DNA of 64,000 nt, from positions 186,001 through 250,000 of the forward strand of contig NZ_LZRD01000001.1 in NCBI RefSeq assembly GCF_001687325.1, written 5' to 3'. Position 1 is the stretch's first letter; every line of letters starts with the position of its first letter. This document shows positions 30,200-38,936 of the stretch, in pieces. The notes beneath the pieces were generated by a model. It ran no database searches and was not told the DNA's origin. It saw only the letters and a program-made list of their open reading frames with translations. The position numbers and the translations under genes were made by a program. Origin of the DNA: Streptomyces sp. PTY087I2 (GTDB lineage Bacteria > Actinomycetota > Actinomycetes > Streptomycetales > Streptomycetaceae).

Positions 30200-31642
30200 A
30201 TGAGCGGCACCGCTCAGATCGGCGTCACCGGACTCGCGGTCATGGGCCGCAACCTCGCCCGGAACTTCGCCCGCAACGGCTTCACCGTCGCCCTGCACAA
30301 CCGCACCACGTCCCGGACCGACGCCCTGGTCGAGGAGTTCGGCGACGAGGGAACGTTCGTCGCGGCGCGCACGCCCGAGGAGTTCGTCGCCGCGCTGGAG
30401 CGCCCCCGGCGCCTGGTGATCATGGTGAAGGCGGGGGATCCCACCGACGCGGTGATCCAGGAGTTCGCGCCGCTGCTGGAGGAGGGCGACGTCATCATCG
30501 ACGGCGGGAACGCCCACTTCGAGGACACCCGCCGCCGCGAGAAGGAGCTGCGCGAGCGCGGGATCCACTTCGTCGGGGTGGGCATCTCCGGCGGCGAGGA
30601 GGGCGCGCTGAACGGGCCCAGCATCATGCCGGGCGGCTCGGCGGAGTCCTACGCGTCGCTGGGCCCGATGCTGGAGAGGATCGCCGCGCAGGCGAAGGAC
30701 GGCACGCCGTGCACCGCGCACATCGGCCCGGACGGCGCGGGTCACTTCGTGAAGATGGTCCACAACGGCATCGAGTACGCGGACATGCAGCTGATCGCCG
30801 AGGCGTACGACCTGCTGCGCTCCGTCGCCGGGTACTCCCCCGCGCGGATCGCCGACGTCTTCCGTACGTGGAACACCGGCCGGCTCGACTCGTACCTGAT
30901 CGAGATCACGGCGGAGGTCCTGGCCCACACGGACGCGGCGACCGGGAAGCCGTTCGTCGACATCGTGCAGGACCGGGCGGAGCAGAAGGGCACCGGGCGC
31001 TGGACCGTACAGATCGCGCTCGATCTCGGGGTTCCGGTGTCGGGGATCGCCGAGGCGGTCTTCGCCCGGTCGCTCTCCGGCCACGCCGATCTGCGGGAGG
31101 CGGCGCGCGGCCTGCCGGGGCCCACGCCCGAGCCGCTCGACGAGGCGGCAGCGGCGGCGTTCGCGGACCAGGTGGAGCAGGCCCTGTACGCCTCCAAGAT
31201 CGTCTCGTACACGCAGGGGTTCCACCAGATCAGGGCGGGCAGCGAGGCCTACGACTGGGACATCGACCTCGGCTCCGTGGCGGCGATCTGGCGGGCGGGC
31301 TGCATCATCCGGGCGGCGTTCCTCGACCGCATCCGCGCCGCGTACGACAGCCGGCCCGATCTGGTCAGCCTGCTCTCCGACAAGGAGTTCGGGCAGGAGA
31401 TCGGCGCGGCGCAGGAGGACTGGCGGGCGGTGGTGGCCGAGGCCGTACGCCAGGGCGTGCCGACGCCGGGCTTCGCCGCCGCGCTCGCGTACTACGACGG
31501 GCTGCGCGCGGACCGGCTGCCCGCGGCGCTCACCCAGGGCCAGCGAGACTTCTTCGGGGCGCACACCTACCGGCGTACGGACCGGGAGGGTTCGTTCCAC
31601 ACGCTCTGGGGCGGCGACCGGTCCGAGGTCGAGGCGGGCTGA
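30200..31642 (+). CDS. gnd: 6-phosphogluconate dehydrogenase (decarboxylating)
   Basis: NADP-binding GLAVMGRNLARN at residues 10-21 with HNRTTSRTD for the phosphate, the substrate loop GGEEGALNGPSIMPGG, HNGIEYADMQLIAEAYDLL, and KGTGRWT, all landmarks of 6PGDH. 480 residues, the long form. It converts 6-phosphogluconate to ribulose-5-phosphate with NADPH in the pentose phosphate pathway. An AGGAGCACACAG site precedes the ATG. The last codons form the first unit of a tandem repeat array running past the stop. Confidence 0.96.
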   Translation: MSGTAQIGVTGLAVMGRNLARNFARNGFTVALHNRTTSRTDALVEEFGDEGTFVAARTPEEFVAALERPRRLVIMVKAGDPTDAVIQEFAPLLEEGDVIIDGGNAHFEDTRRREKELRERGIHFVGVGISGGEEGALNGPSIMPGGSAESYASLGPMLERIAAQAKDGTPCTAHIGPDGAGHFVKMVHNGIEYADMQLIAEAYDLLRSVAGYSPARIADVFRTWNTGRLDSYLIEITAEVLAHTDAATGKPFVDIVQDRAEQKGTGRWTVQIALDLGVPVSGIAEAVFARSLSGHADLREAARGLPGPTPEPLDEAAAAAFADQVEQALYASKIVSYTQGFHQIRAGSEAYDWDIDLGSVAAIWRAGCIIRAAFLDRIRAAYDSRPDLVSLLSDKEFGQEIGAAQEDWRAVVAEAVRQGVPTPGFAAALAYYDGLRADRLPAALTQGQRDFFGAHTYRRTDREGSFHTLWGGDRSEVEAG

Positions 31643-31831
31643 CGCGGCACGACGACCGGTACGAGGCCGAGGCGGGCTGGCCCCGGCACGACCGGCCCGA
31701 GGCCGAAGGGCAGGCTGGCCCCGACACGACCGGCCCCAGGCCGAAGGGCGGGCTGACCCGACACGACCGGCCCCAGGCTGAGACGGGCTGCCCGCCACGA
31801 CCGGTCCCCGGCCCGAGGCGGGCTGACCCGG
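31615..31831. repeat. Six ~38-bp tandem repeats seeded in the gnd 3' end
   Basis: Units begin at 31615, 31653, 31692, 31730, 31767 and 31801 (38, 39, 38, 37, 34 and 31 bp). Each carries CCGGnCC.AGGCCGA.GC, GGGCTG and CACGA blocks. The first unit encodes the last residues of 6PGDH (DRSEVEAG and stop); the other five lie in the 272-base gap before the DyP gene. Confidence 0.85.
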
Positions 31832-31914
31832 CCGGGCGCTCCCGGCGTGCGGGCGGGGGCGGGGCGTGGGTTAGTGGCTGCGAGCCCTGTTCACCGTCGT
31901 ACTGGAGTGAGCGC

Positions 31915-33015
31915 ATGCCCGACGCCGTCCCCGATCCCGTCTCCGTACAGCCCGTCGTGGCGCCGTTGACCAACGCGGCGCTGATCCTGGTCGGCACGAT
32001 CGAGCCGGGCGGCGAGAGCGCGGTACGGGACGTGCTGCCGGATCTCGCGGCCGTGGCCCGGTCGCTCGGCTTCCGGTTCCCTGACTCCGATCTCGCCTGT
32101 GTGGCGGGGTTCGGCTCCAGCGCCTGGGACCGGCTGTTCGCCGGGCCGCGCCCCGCTCAGCTCCACCCGTTCCCGGAGCTGCGGGGTCCGCTCCACCACG
32201 CGCCGGCGACCCCCGGCGACGTGCTGCTGCACATCCGGGCCGAGCGGATGGACGTCTGCTACGCGTGGGCGGCCCAGCTGCTCGACAAGCTCGGCGGTGC
32301 CCTGCGGATCGTGGACGAGACGCACGGCTTCCGCTACCTCGACCACCGGGACCTGCTCGGCTTCGTGGACGGTACGGAGAACCCGGTCGGCGACGACGCC
32401 CGTGCGGCGGCGCTGGTCGGCGCGGACGAGGACCCGGACTTCGAGGGCGGCAGCTACGTCGTCGTACAGAAATACCTGCACGACCTGACGTCCTGGAACG
32501 CGCTCTCCGTGGAGGAGCAGGAGCGTGTCATCGGCCGCACCAAGCTGGACGACGTGGAGTTCCCGGACGAGGAGAAGCCCGCCGACTCCCACATCAAGCT
32601 CAACACCATCACCGACCCGGACGGCACCGAGCGCGACATCCTGCGGGCGAACATGCCGTTCGGGAGCTTCGGGAAGGGCGAGTTCGGTACGTACTTCATC
32701 GGGTACGCCGCCGATCCCGACGTGACCGAGCGCATGCTCCGCAACATGTTCCTCGGCGACCCGCCCGGTACGCACGACCGCATCCTCGACTTCTCCACCG
32801 CGGTCACGGGCTCCCTCTTCTTCGCCCCCCGCGCCGACTTCCTGGACTCCCCGCCGCCCCCGCCCTCCCTGACCCGCTCCGGGGACCGGCCGGAACCGGT
32901 CTCCGTACCGGCCCGGCCGGAGCCGGCGCCCGACCCCGTCCGGCAGGAGCCGGTCCCGGCCGGTTCCGACCACGGTTCGCTGCGCATCGGCAGCCTGCAA
33001 GAAAGTGCCCAGTGA
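31915..33015 (+). CDS. Dye-decolourising (DyP) peroxidase, encapsulin cargo
   Basis: The heme peroxidase motif GFVDGTENP is at residues 149-157, with the distal Asp at 152, and the ferredoxin-like halves are complete (AALILVGTIEPGG; YFIGYAADPDVTERML). The C-terminus has a ~45-residue Pro-rich linker and ends GSLRIGSL plus seven residues, the encapsulin targeting peptide type (GSLxIGSL). The encapsulin gene begins in its stop codon (TGATG). So the enzyme should be packed inside a protein shell and oxidise substrates with H2O2. 366 residues; ATG at 31915. Confidence 0.95.
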   Translation: MPDAVPDPVSVQPVVAPLTNAALILVGTIEPGGESAVRDVLPDLAAVARSLGFRFPDSDLACVAGFGSSAWDRLFAGPRPAQLHPFPELRGPLHHAPATPGDVLLHIRAERMDVCYAWAAQLLDKLGGALRIVDETHGFRYLDHRDLLGFVDGTENPVGDDARAAALVGADEDPDFEGGSYVVVQKYLHDLTSWNALSVEEQERVIGRTKLDDVEFPDEEKPADSHIKLNTITDPDGTERDILRANMPFGSFGKGEFGTYFIGYAADPDVTERMLRNMFLGDPPGTHDRILDFSTAVTGSLFFAPRADFLDSPPPPPSLTRSGDRPEPVSVPARPEPAPDPVRQEPVPAGSDHGSLRIGSLQESAQ

Positions 33016-33812
33016 TGAACAATCTGCACCGCGAACTCGCACCGGTCACCCCGTCCGCCTGGGACGAGATCGAGGAGGAGGCCCGGCGCACCTTCCGCCG
33101 CCATGTGGCCGGCCGCCGGGTCGTCGACGTGTCCGATCCGGACGGTCCGACGCTGGCCGCCGTGGGCGACGGCCATCTGCGCGACATCGATCCGCCCACC
33201 CCGGACGTGGTGGCACGGTCCCGTACATCGATGCCGGTCATCGAGTGGCGGGTGCCGTTCACGGTGAGCCGCCAGGCCGTGGACGACGTGGAGCGCGGCT
33301 CCGCCGACAGCGACTGGCAGCCGGTCAAGGACGCGGCACGCACGTGTGCGTTCGCCGAGGACATGGCGATCATCGACGGGTACGGGGCGGCCGGGATCAC
33401 CGGGCTGCGGGACGGCTCCTCGCACGAACCGCTGCCGCTGCCCGCCGACGCGCGGGACTATCCGGTGGCGGTCAGCCAGGCCGTGACCCGGCTGCGGCTG
33501 GCCGGGGTCGACGGACCGTACCGGCTGCTGCTCGGCGCGGACGCGTTCACCGAGGCGGCCGAGACCTCGGACCACGGGTATCCGGTCAAGACCCACCTGA
33601 GCCGGCTGGTGGACGACGAGATCCTGTGGGCGCCCGCGGTCAAGGGCGGGGTGCTGCTGTCGACGCGGGGCGGGGACTTCGAACTCTGCCTGGGCCAGGA
33701 CCTGTCGATCGGCTACGCGGACCACGACGCCACCAGCATCCACCTCTACTTCCACCAGGCGTTCACCTTCCGGATGCTGACGCCGGAGGCCGTGGTCGGC
33801 CTGATCGCCTGA
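33015..33812 (+). CDS. Family 1 encapsulin shell protein
   Basis: HK97-fold shell protein of 265 residues: N-terminal MNNLHRELAPVTPSAWDEIE (the helix that binds cargo peptides), then the P-domain and E-loop pattern ending YFHQAFTFRMLTPEAVVGL. The ATG overlaps the DyP stop, so production is coupled to cargo. Sixty copies would make a ~24-nm T=1 cage, as known for family 1 shells of this length. Suggested role: oxidative-stress nanocompartment. Confidence 0.95.
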   Translation: MNNLHRELAPVTPSAWDEIEEEARRTFRRHVAGRRVVDVSDPDGPTLAAVGDGHLRDIDPPTPDVVARSRTSMPVIEWRVPFTVSRQAVDDVERGSADSDWQPVKDAARTCAFAEDMAIIDGYGAAGITGLRDGSSHEPLPLPADARDYPVAVSQAVTRLRLAGVDGPYRLLLGADAFTEAAETSDHGYPVKTHLSRLVDDEILWAPAVKGGVLLSTRGGDFELCLGQDLSIGYADHDATSIHLYFHQAFTFRMLTPEAVVGLIA

Positions 33813-33870
33813 CCGCTTCCGGTCGAGCCGAGTCGAAGACCTGGGGGCAGCGATCAGGGACTCTGGCCGT

Positions 33871-35241
33871 ATGACGCAGACGACTTCCGCACACCACGCA
33901 GGCGGCACCGCCGCAGCGCCCGCCGCCCCCGCACGCTATGACGCCGTCGTCCGGGCGGCGGTCGGGCAGGGGCTGCTGGGCGAGAGCGACCCGGTCGCCG
34001 GATTCATCGACACGGAGGGGGTACGCGCCTCCGTCGGGGCCCTGCACGACGCGTTCGCCGCCACGCCCGGGGTGCTGCACACCTTCGCGGCCAAGGCCTG
34101 CTCCCTCATCCCGGTGCTGAGGCTGCTGGCCGACAGCGGCATGGGGTGCGAGGTGGCGAGCCCCGGCGAACTGCGCCTGGCCCTGGAGGCCGGGTTCCCC
34201 GCGTCCCGCATCGTCCTGGACTCCCCCGCCAAGACCCGCGAGGAGATCCGGCTGGCGCTCGCCCTCGGCGTCGCCGTCAACGCCGACAGCCTCGCTGAAC
34301 TGCGCCGCATCGACGCCCTCCGGAACCCGAGCACCTCCTCGGTGCTCGGGCTGCGGGTCAATCCCCAGGTGGGCGGTGGCTCGATCGGGCCGATGAGCAC
34401 GGCGACGGACACCTCGAAGTTCGGGGTGGCCCTGTGCGACCCGGGGGCCCGCGAGGCGATCGTGGAGGCCTTCCGGGCACGGCCGTGGCTGACCCGGCTG
34501 CACGCCCATGTGGGTTCCCAGGGCTGCCCGTTGGAGCTGATCGCGGCCGGGGTGGCCCGGACGTACGAGCTGGCCGAGGAGATCAACGCCGCGCTGGGCG
34601 TCCGGCAGATCACGAGCCTGGACATCGGCGGCGGGCTCCCGGTCAACTTCGTGGACGAGACCGTGCGCCCCACCTACGCGGACTACGTTGCGGCGCTGAC
34701 GGCCGCCGCCCCCGGGCTCTTCTCCGGCCGCTATGCGCTGGTCACGGAGTTCGGCCGGTCGCTGCTGGCGAAGAACGGGTTCATCGGGGCCCGGGTGGAG
34801 TACACGAAGGACGCCGGAGGCCGCCGGATCGCGCTCACCCACGCGGGGGCGCAGACGGCCACCCGTACCGTCCTGATGCCCGACGCCTGGCCGCTGCGGA
34901 TCGGCGCGTTCGGCCCGGACGGCACGCCCAAGGACGGTCCGCTGCTGGCGCAGGACATCGCGGGTCCTTGCTGCTTCGCGGGGGACGTGGTGGCGTACGG
35001 CAGGGAGCTGCCGGAGCTGGCCGAGGACGATGTGGTGGTGCTGTACGACACGGGGGCGTACTACTTCTCCACCCCGTGGGCGTACAACAGCCTGCCCCGC
35101 CCGGCGGTGTACGGATTCCGGGTGGCGGGGCCCGCGGGGGCGGTGACGTTCGCGACGGTGCGGGGGCCGCAGTCGTTGGACTCGATCGCGGCGGAGAGCG
35201 GGCTCGCGCACGCGGACGCCCTGATGGAGCGGAACGACTGA
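33871..35241 (+). CDS. PLP-dependent decarboxylase, DapDC/ODC-like
   Basis: A fold type III alanine-racemase-like barrel: the PLP lysine is Lys75 in HTFAAKAC (usually KAN), followed by MGCEVASPGEL, HAHVGSQG and the glycine loop DIGGGLP, and the active-site Cys/Asp in GPCCFAGD. 456 residues. Sequence is clearly of the diaminopimelate/ornithine decarboxylase family but divergent, so the substrate is open. ATG at 33871. Not obviously linked to the encapsulin genes. Confidence 0.82.
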   Translation: MTQTTSAHHAGGTAAAPAAPARYDAVVRAAVGQGLLGESDPVAGFIDTEGVRASVGALHDAFAATPGVLHTFAAKACSLIPVLRLLADSGMGCEVASPGELRLALEAGFPASRIVLDSPAKTREEIRLALALGVAVNADSLAELRRIDALRNPSTSSVLGLRVNPQVGGGSIGPMSTATDTSKFGVALCDPGAREAIVEAFRARPWLTRLHAHVGSQGCPLELIAAGVARTYELAEEINAALGVRQITSLDIGGGLPVNFVDETVRPTYADYVAALTAAAPGLFSGRYALVTEFGRSLLAKNGFIGARVEYTKDAGGRRIALTHAGAQTATRTVLMPDAWPLRIGAFGPDGTPKDGPLLAQDIAGPCCFAGDVVAYGRELPELAEDDVVVLYDTGAYYFSTPWAYNSLPRPAVYGFRVAGPAGAVTFATVRGPQSLDSIAAESGLAHADALMERND

Positions 35242-35347
35242 GCGGGCGGCACGGACGGGGCCGAGGCGCCCCGGGCGACGCGCCCGCCGTCCATCGCCCG
35301 AGGAGCCCCCGGGTAGCGACGCTCGTCGCCGCCCGGGGCCCCTCCGG

Positions 35348-35560
35348 TCACGTCCCGGCCGGCTGCGGCTCAGGCTCCGGATCCGGTACGGGGTCCGGGC
35401 TGGGACCCGGCGGCTGCGGGATCGGGTCCGGTGCGGGACCGGGCGGCATCGGCCCGGGCCCCGGCGGCACGGGAGGCGGACTGGGCACCGGCGTGGGCGG
35501 GCCCGGCACGGGCGGAGGGGTCGGCGAGGGCGGTACGGGGTCGGGGTACGGGTGGGTCAT
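35348..35560 (-). CDS. 70-residue proline-rich protein
   Basis: ATG at 35560 follows GGAGGATCGCG. Of 70 residues more than half are Pro, in a regular alternation (PVPPSPTPPPVPGPPTPVP, later PDPEPEPQPAGT), so it should form an extended polyproline helix. No signal peptide or membrane segment. The strong ribosome site and clean start argue for a gene, but composition alone could create this frame by chance. It converges with the decarboxylase gene. Confidence 0.5.
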   Translation of the reverse strand: MTHPYPDPVPPSPTPPPVPGPPTPVPSPPPVPPGPGPMPPGPAPDPIPQPPGPSPDPVPDPEPEPQPAGT

Positions 35561-35774
35561 CGCGATCCTCCACAACGGCACGAAAAGGACAGATGGAGCT
35601 TTCCTCCACCGTCTCCCGGTGCGGCTGCCCGCGCCTGCCGAGTCCACACATGCGCCCGGTGACCGCGGTGCGCACGGGCACAGGTGCGGGGCGCTGCGGA
35701 GTGGGCAGACTCCGGGCACGACGCCCGGACCGCCCGGATCCAGGACCGTCGCCGCCACTGCGAAAGGTGACCCC

Positions 35775-36545
35775 ATGCCCCTGCCGAGTGTTCTCGCCGT
35801 CCACGCCCATCCGGACGACGAGGCCCTGTTCTGCGGAGGTGTCCTGGCCCAGCACGCAGTGGCCGGGGCCCGTACGGCGGTGGTCACGGCGACCTGGGCG
35901 GAGGGGACGCACCGGGTCGGCGAGCTCGCCCGGGCCCTGGACGCCCTGGGCGCGGGCGCACCGCGGCTGCTCGGCTACGCGGACGCCCGCGTACCGGAGT
36001 CGGCCCCGGGAAGGCCCCGGCTCCTGGACGCACCGCTGGACGAGGCCGTGGCGGCCCTGGTGGGCCACATCCGTGACGTACGCCCGGAGATCGTGATCAC
36101 GACGGACGCCTACGGGGGCATGACCGGCCACCCGGACCACGTCCACACCCACCGGGTCACCGCACTGGCGGTACGGGCCGCCGGACTCCCCGCGTTCCGC
36201 CCAAGCGCCGGCATCCCCTGGCAGCCGAGCGCCCTCTACCTGGCCACGCACCCCCGCTCGGCGGGCCTCGCGCTGGGCGAACGGCTTGCCAGGTCGGGCA
36301 CCCCGGCCGAGGCGCTGTACTGCTCGGAGGACGCCTGGATCACCACGACCGTCGACGTACGCCCGTGGCTTCCGCAGAAGCTGGCCGCGATCCTCGCACA
36401 CCGCAGCGAGGTGGAACGAGGAGCGGCACCGGGCCGGATCGCCGCGCTGCCGCCGGCCGTTCAGCGCGAGGTGCTGGGCACCGAGTGGTACATCCGGGAG
36501 GACCTGGGGCGGCGGGGCGATTCGGCCACGGAACTGAGCGCGTGA
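35775..36545 (+). CDS. PIG-L / LmbE-family deacetylase
   Basis: Zinc motif HAHPDDEAL near residue 10 and the second motif GHPDHVHTHR near 120 identify a LmbE-like N-acetylglucosaminyl deacetylase (MshB, BtrD and Mca relatives). 256 residues. ATG at 35775 with GAAAGGTGA upstream. It may act in mycothiol-related or secondary metabolism; context gives no further clue. A 25-bp tandem repeat array starts directly after its stop codon. Confidence 0.88.
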   Translation: MPLPSVLAVHAHPDDEALFCGGVLAQHAVAGARTAVVTATWAEGTHRVGELARALDALGAGAPRLLGYADARVPESAPGRPRLLDAPLDEAVAALVGHIRDVRPEIVITTDAYGGMTGHPDHVHTHRVTALAVRAAGLPAFRPSAGIPWQPSALYLATHPRSAGLALGERLARSGTPAEALYCSEDAWITTTVDVRPWLPQKLAAILAHRSEVERGAAPGRIAALPPAVQREVLGTEWYIREDLGRRGDSATELSA

Positions 36546-36559
36546 CCGGGTGCGACCCG

Positions 36560-36657
36560 CGACGGGTTCCACGCCCGGCTGCCGCCACGGGATCCACCCC
36601 GGGCGGCCACCACGGGCTCCGCCCCGGGCCGACACCACGAGCCCCGGGCCGGGCCGG
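36560..36657. repeat. Four 25-bp tandem repeats after the PIG-L gene
   Basis: Units at 36560-36584, 36585-36609, 36610-36634 and 36635-36657 share CCACGGG(A/C)TCC(A/G)CCCCGGG and fill the gap between two convergent genes. With arms such as CCCGGG they could also form hairpins and act as a terminator. Confidence 0.75.
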
Positions 36658-37011
36658 TCAGAACAGCTCGGGGTGGTTCCTGAGCTGGCGCTCCGCTTCC
36701 TGGACGAGCTCGGCCGACGCCTCGGGCGCCTCGTCGGGGTGGCGCTTCGCCCACTTGGCCGCGTACGGGCACAGGGGAACGGCGGGGACTCCCTCGCGGG
36801 CGGCCATCGCGTAGAACTCCCGTACGAGCGCGCCCGCGATGCCCTTGCCCTCGTGCTCGGGCCGGACGACGGTGTGGACGGCCACGAGCGCACCGGGAGC
36901 CGGGTCCATGACGAAGTACGCGATGGTCCCGGCCGACTCACCGCCCTCGTACGCCACGAGGTTGCCGTGCTCCCGGTCGTCCCTGATCTCCACAGCAGCG
37001 TTCTCCGCCAT
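36658..37011 (-). CDS. Small GNAT acetyltransferase (YjdJ type)
   Basis: 117 residues with the acetyl-CoA loop VRPEHEGKGIAGALV and the following CPYAAKWAKRHPD, the pattern of the short N-acetyltransferase family containing YjdJ. Cytosolic; the acceptor is unknown. ATG at 37011. It may be co-transcribed with panD, which ends upstream. Confidence 0.85.
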   Translation of the reverse strand: MAENAAVEIRDDREHGNLVAYEGGESAGTIAYFVMDPAPGALVAVHTVVRPEHEGKGIAGALVREFYAMAAREGVPAVPLCPYAAKWAKRHPDEAPEASAELVQEAERQLRNHPELF

Positions 37012-37069
37012 CGGCCTGTGCCCTCTCGTCAGCCCTTGTCCCTGTCCCTGTCCCTGGGCGCGGACGGCG

Positions 37070-37498
37070 CTACCGCCCGCCCGCGACGACGGCCTGCGGG
37101 CTCCGCTCCGTACCGCTTCCGGGGACCGGCGCCGACGCGTCGGTGCCGAGCTCCACGATCCGGTTGTCCGCGTCCACGTGCACGACCCGCGGCACGAGGG
37201 CCCGGGCCTCCGCGTCGTCGACCTGCGCGTAGCTGATCAGGATGACCAGGTCACCGGGGTGCACGAGGTGTGCGGCCGCGCCGTTGATCCCGATGACACC
37301 GGAGCCGCGCTCGCCCTCGATGACGTACGTCTCCAGGCGGGCGCCGTTGTCGATGTCAACGATATGGACCAGCTCACCGGGCAGCAGGTCGGCGGCCTCC
37401 ATCAGAGCGGCGTCGACCGTCACGGACCCGACGTAGTGCAGGTCGGCCTGGGTGACGGTGGCCCGGTGAATCTTGGACTTGAATATCGTACGTATCAT
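37070..37498 (-). CDS. panD: Aspartate 1-decarboxylase proenzyme
   Basis: [25 protein letters not shown] is split here only for clarity: start [16 protein letters not shown], cleavage site HYVGS with Gly24-Ser25, where self-cleavage makes the pyruvoyl group. [20 protein letters not shown] and ISYAQVDD follow as in all PanD proteins. It makes beta-alanine from aspartate for pantothenate and CoA. 142 residues; ATG at 37498 with GCAGGAGTACCTCA upstream. Confidence 0.95.
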   Translation of the reverse strand: MIRTIFKSKIHRATVTQADLHYVGSVTVDAALMEAADLLPGELVHIVDIDNGARLETYVIEGERGSGVIGINGAAAHLVHPGDLVILISYAQVDDAEARALVPRVVHVDADNRIVELGTDASAPVPGSGTERSPQAVVAGGR

Positions 37499-37982
37499 TG
37501 AGGTACTCCTGCGCATAGGCTCCCTGCCTGCGTTTTTGCAGGTCAAGGGCTGTCCGCTCACCTTACAACGAGTCGCGTGTTCGAGCAGCGTTCCCCAGGT
37601 TTTTCAGGACTCATGCTGACCACTTGCTGAGTTTCCTGACCATCCGTCAGGCAGGACTCGGAAGGCCCCCAAGCCCTACTGCGACGACTCCGCAGCTCCT
37701 CCGTCAGCATCCGCGATCATCGCCGCACATCAAGCCGACGACGAGCGTCTGCCTCCCATGCCCGCGGAAGGGCCTTGCCAGCACATGGGAGCTCGACGCG
37801 GCGCGGCAATCTAGCAGCCAACCACAGGCCAGCAAAGCCGCCAATTCTCACGACCATGGCTACGGCCCGCCACCAACCCTTCGGAGTAGCACAAAGCGGG
37901 CGCCCATCACCCTTCGAGATCTGGCTGGAACCGAACGTCAACACAACGATCGGTTTGGAAACCAGCCTCAAGAGGAGCCTTC
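37499..37982. other. Gene-free junction between chromosome and accessory region
   Basis: 484 bases without a convincing gene. The left end holds the panD promoter region. From about 37600 base composition shifts to a lower GC with more A-rich stretches, and codon-like bias disappears. This is the probable left border of inserted DNA, but no tRNA gene or obvious attachment repeat could be found by eye. Confidence 0.5.
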
Positions 37983-38240
37983 TTGTCTACGGAAGCGCAG
38001 TCGTACCCCGGCGAAAGCCGCACGAACAACGACCGATCACCCAAAACCCAATCTATCGAGCCTGTACTCATAGACACCAGCGAAGTCGCCACTCTGCTCA
38101 GCATGTCGACGAGCTGGGTCTACAGGGAGGCGTCAAAACTTGGCTTGAAGGGCTACAAACTCGGCCGAGGCAGGAACGCCAAGGTGCTGTACAAGAGGGC
38201 CGAGGTGTTCAAATGGCTGGAGCAGCAAAAGATCCATTAG
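37983..38240 (+). CDS. Excisionase-like helix-turn-helix protein (Xis)
   Basis: 85 residues with a MerR/Xis-type winged helix: VLIDTSEVATLLSMSTSWVY then LGLKGYKLGRGRNAKVLYKR and EVFKWLEQQ. Such proteins bind attachment sites and steer integrases toward excision. TTG start with AGAGGAG five bases upstream. In integrated actinomycete elements xis normally precedes int, but here no integrase follows; only a broken one exists 6 kb away. Confidence 0.8.
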   Translation: MSTEAQSYPGESRTNNDRSPKTQSIEPVLIDTSEVATLLSMSTSWVYREASKLGLKGYKLGRGRNAKVLYKRAEVFKWLEQQKIH

Positions 38241-38304
38241 CGCTTCCCTCTACTCAGGACCCGCCCACTGCCCTCTAATCATCTCCACACCAGAGATTCT
38301 TCAC

Positions 38305-38475
38305 GTGCACGCATCGGAGCAACTGAAGCGAATGAAAATTCCGCCTTACTCCGCAGGGGAAGCGGACAGCCGGAAGGGCCGCCAGATCCAAGCGATACTA
38401 ACCTTGCCGCCCAATACTCCAGCCGGAGTTCGTGATCTTGCCGGTGATGTGACAGGCGCTCCAGCTGGCCGTTGA
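38305..38475 (+). CDS. Possible small ORF
   Basis: GTG at 38305 opens a 56-codon frame (HASEQLKRMKIPPYSAGEAD..., GRQIQAILTLPPNTPAGVRD) that ends inside the first bases of the 46-bp palindrome. The ribosome site is weak. Its placement just before a strong hairpin is what a real transcript end would look like, but the protein is unknown. Confidence 0.3.
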   Translation: MHASEQLKRMKIPPYSAGEADSRKGRQIQAILTLPPNTPAGVRDLAGDVTGAPAGR

Positions 38476-38518
38476 TTCACCCAGCCGCTCCGGGTACCCG
38501 GAGCGGCTGGGTGAATCA
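38473..38518. repeat. 46-bp perfect palindrome
   Basis: Positions 38473-38495 and 38496-38518 are exact reverse complements (23-bp arms, no spacer), starting TGATTCACCCAGCCG and centred on GGGTACCC. It may be a strong bidirectional terminator, a recombination or transfer site, or a protein-binding site. Confidence 0.85.
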
Positions 38519-38582
38519 GGGCGCCTGCGTGGGGGCCTCAGTCTCTTGTACGCCGGGGCACCGCGTGGGCTAGATCACGAGG

Positions 38583-38745
38583 TACGAAGCCTACGGCGGC
38601 ACCCGTGGTTGCGCTCCGCGCTGGAGGAACACGGGGCCAGCTACGTGCTGGCCATCGCCTGCTCGGCTCAAGCGACCACCGGTGCGGGAAGGTGCGCGCG
38701 GATGCCCCGGCCTCAAAGGTGCCTCGGGCGGCCTGGCGGAAAGGG
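38583..38745 (+). pseudogene. IS701-family transposase fragment
   Basis: Three consecutive frames give YEAYGG, then HPWLRSALEEHGASYVLAIA plus CSAQATTGAG from 38600, then KVRADAPASKVPRAAWRKG, matching the middle of IS701-type DDE transposases (the usual order is DE.YG..., LR.ALEE.G..YVLAVAC, KFRAD, A.K.P..AW.K). Two frameshifts and no flanking remainder show a decayed remnant of about 55 codons. Confidence 0.7.
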
Positions 38746-38936
38746 CCACCGTCGGCCCGCGGCCTCAGCTCAGTCCCTGCCTGCACGAGGAGTCAGACTC
38801 CTTCAGTAGAGCGGGGATCAAAGCGTGCGAGCCGGCTGACGACGGACCCGCGGCCAACCGTGCGGATTCGGCGCGTTCGGTTGCGGTCCCGTTCATCCGG
38901 GCCCACAGCTCGCACGATATCGGAGCCAAATGCAAT

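Noticed and set aside
29216..31798. An 860-codon minus-strand frame across DUF5709 and gnd
   Set aside because: It is antisense to gnd and the DUF5709 gene and has the repetitive composition of a GC-driven shadow.
31615..31831. CRISPR array at the repeated segment after gnd
   Set aside because: The units are contiguous imperfect tandem repeats without unique spacers and no cas genes exist in the window.
37499..37982. A tRNA gene serving as integration site
   Set aside because: No cloverleaf, no GGTTCGA-type T-loop and no CCA-end context could be found near the junction.
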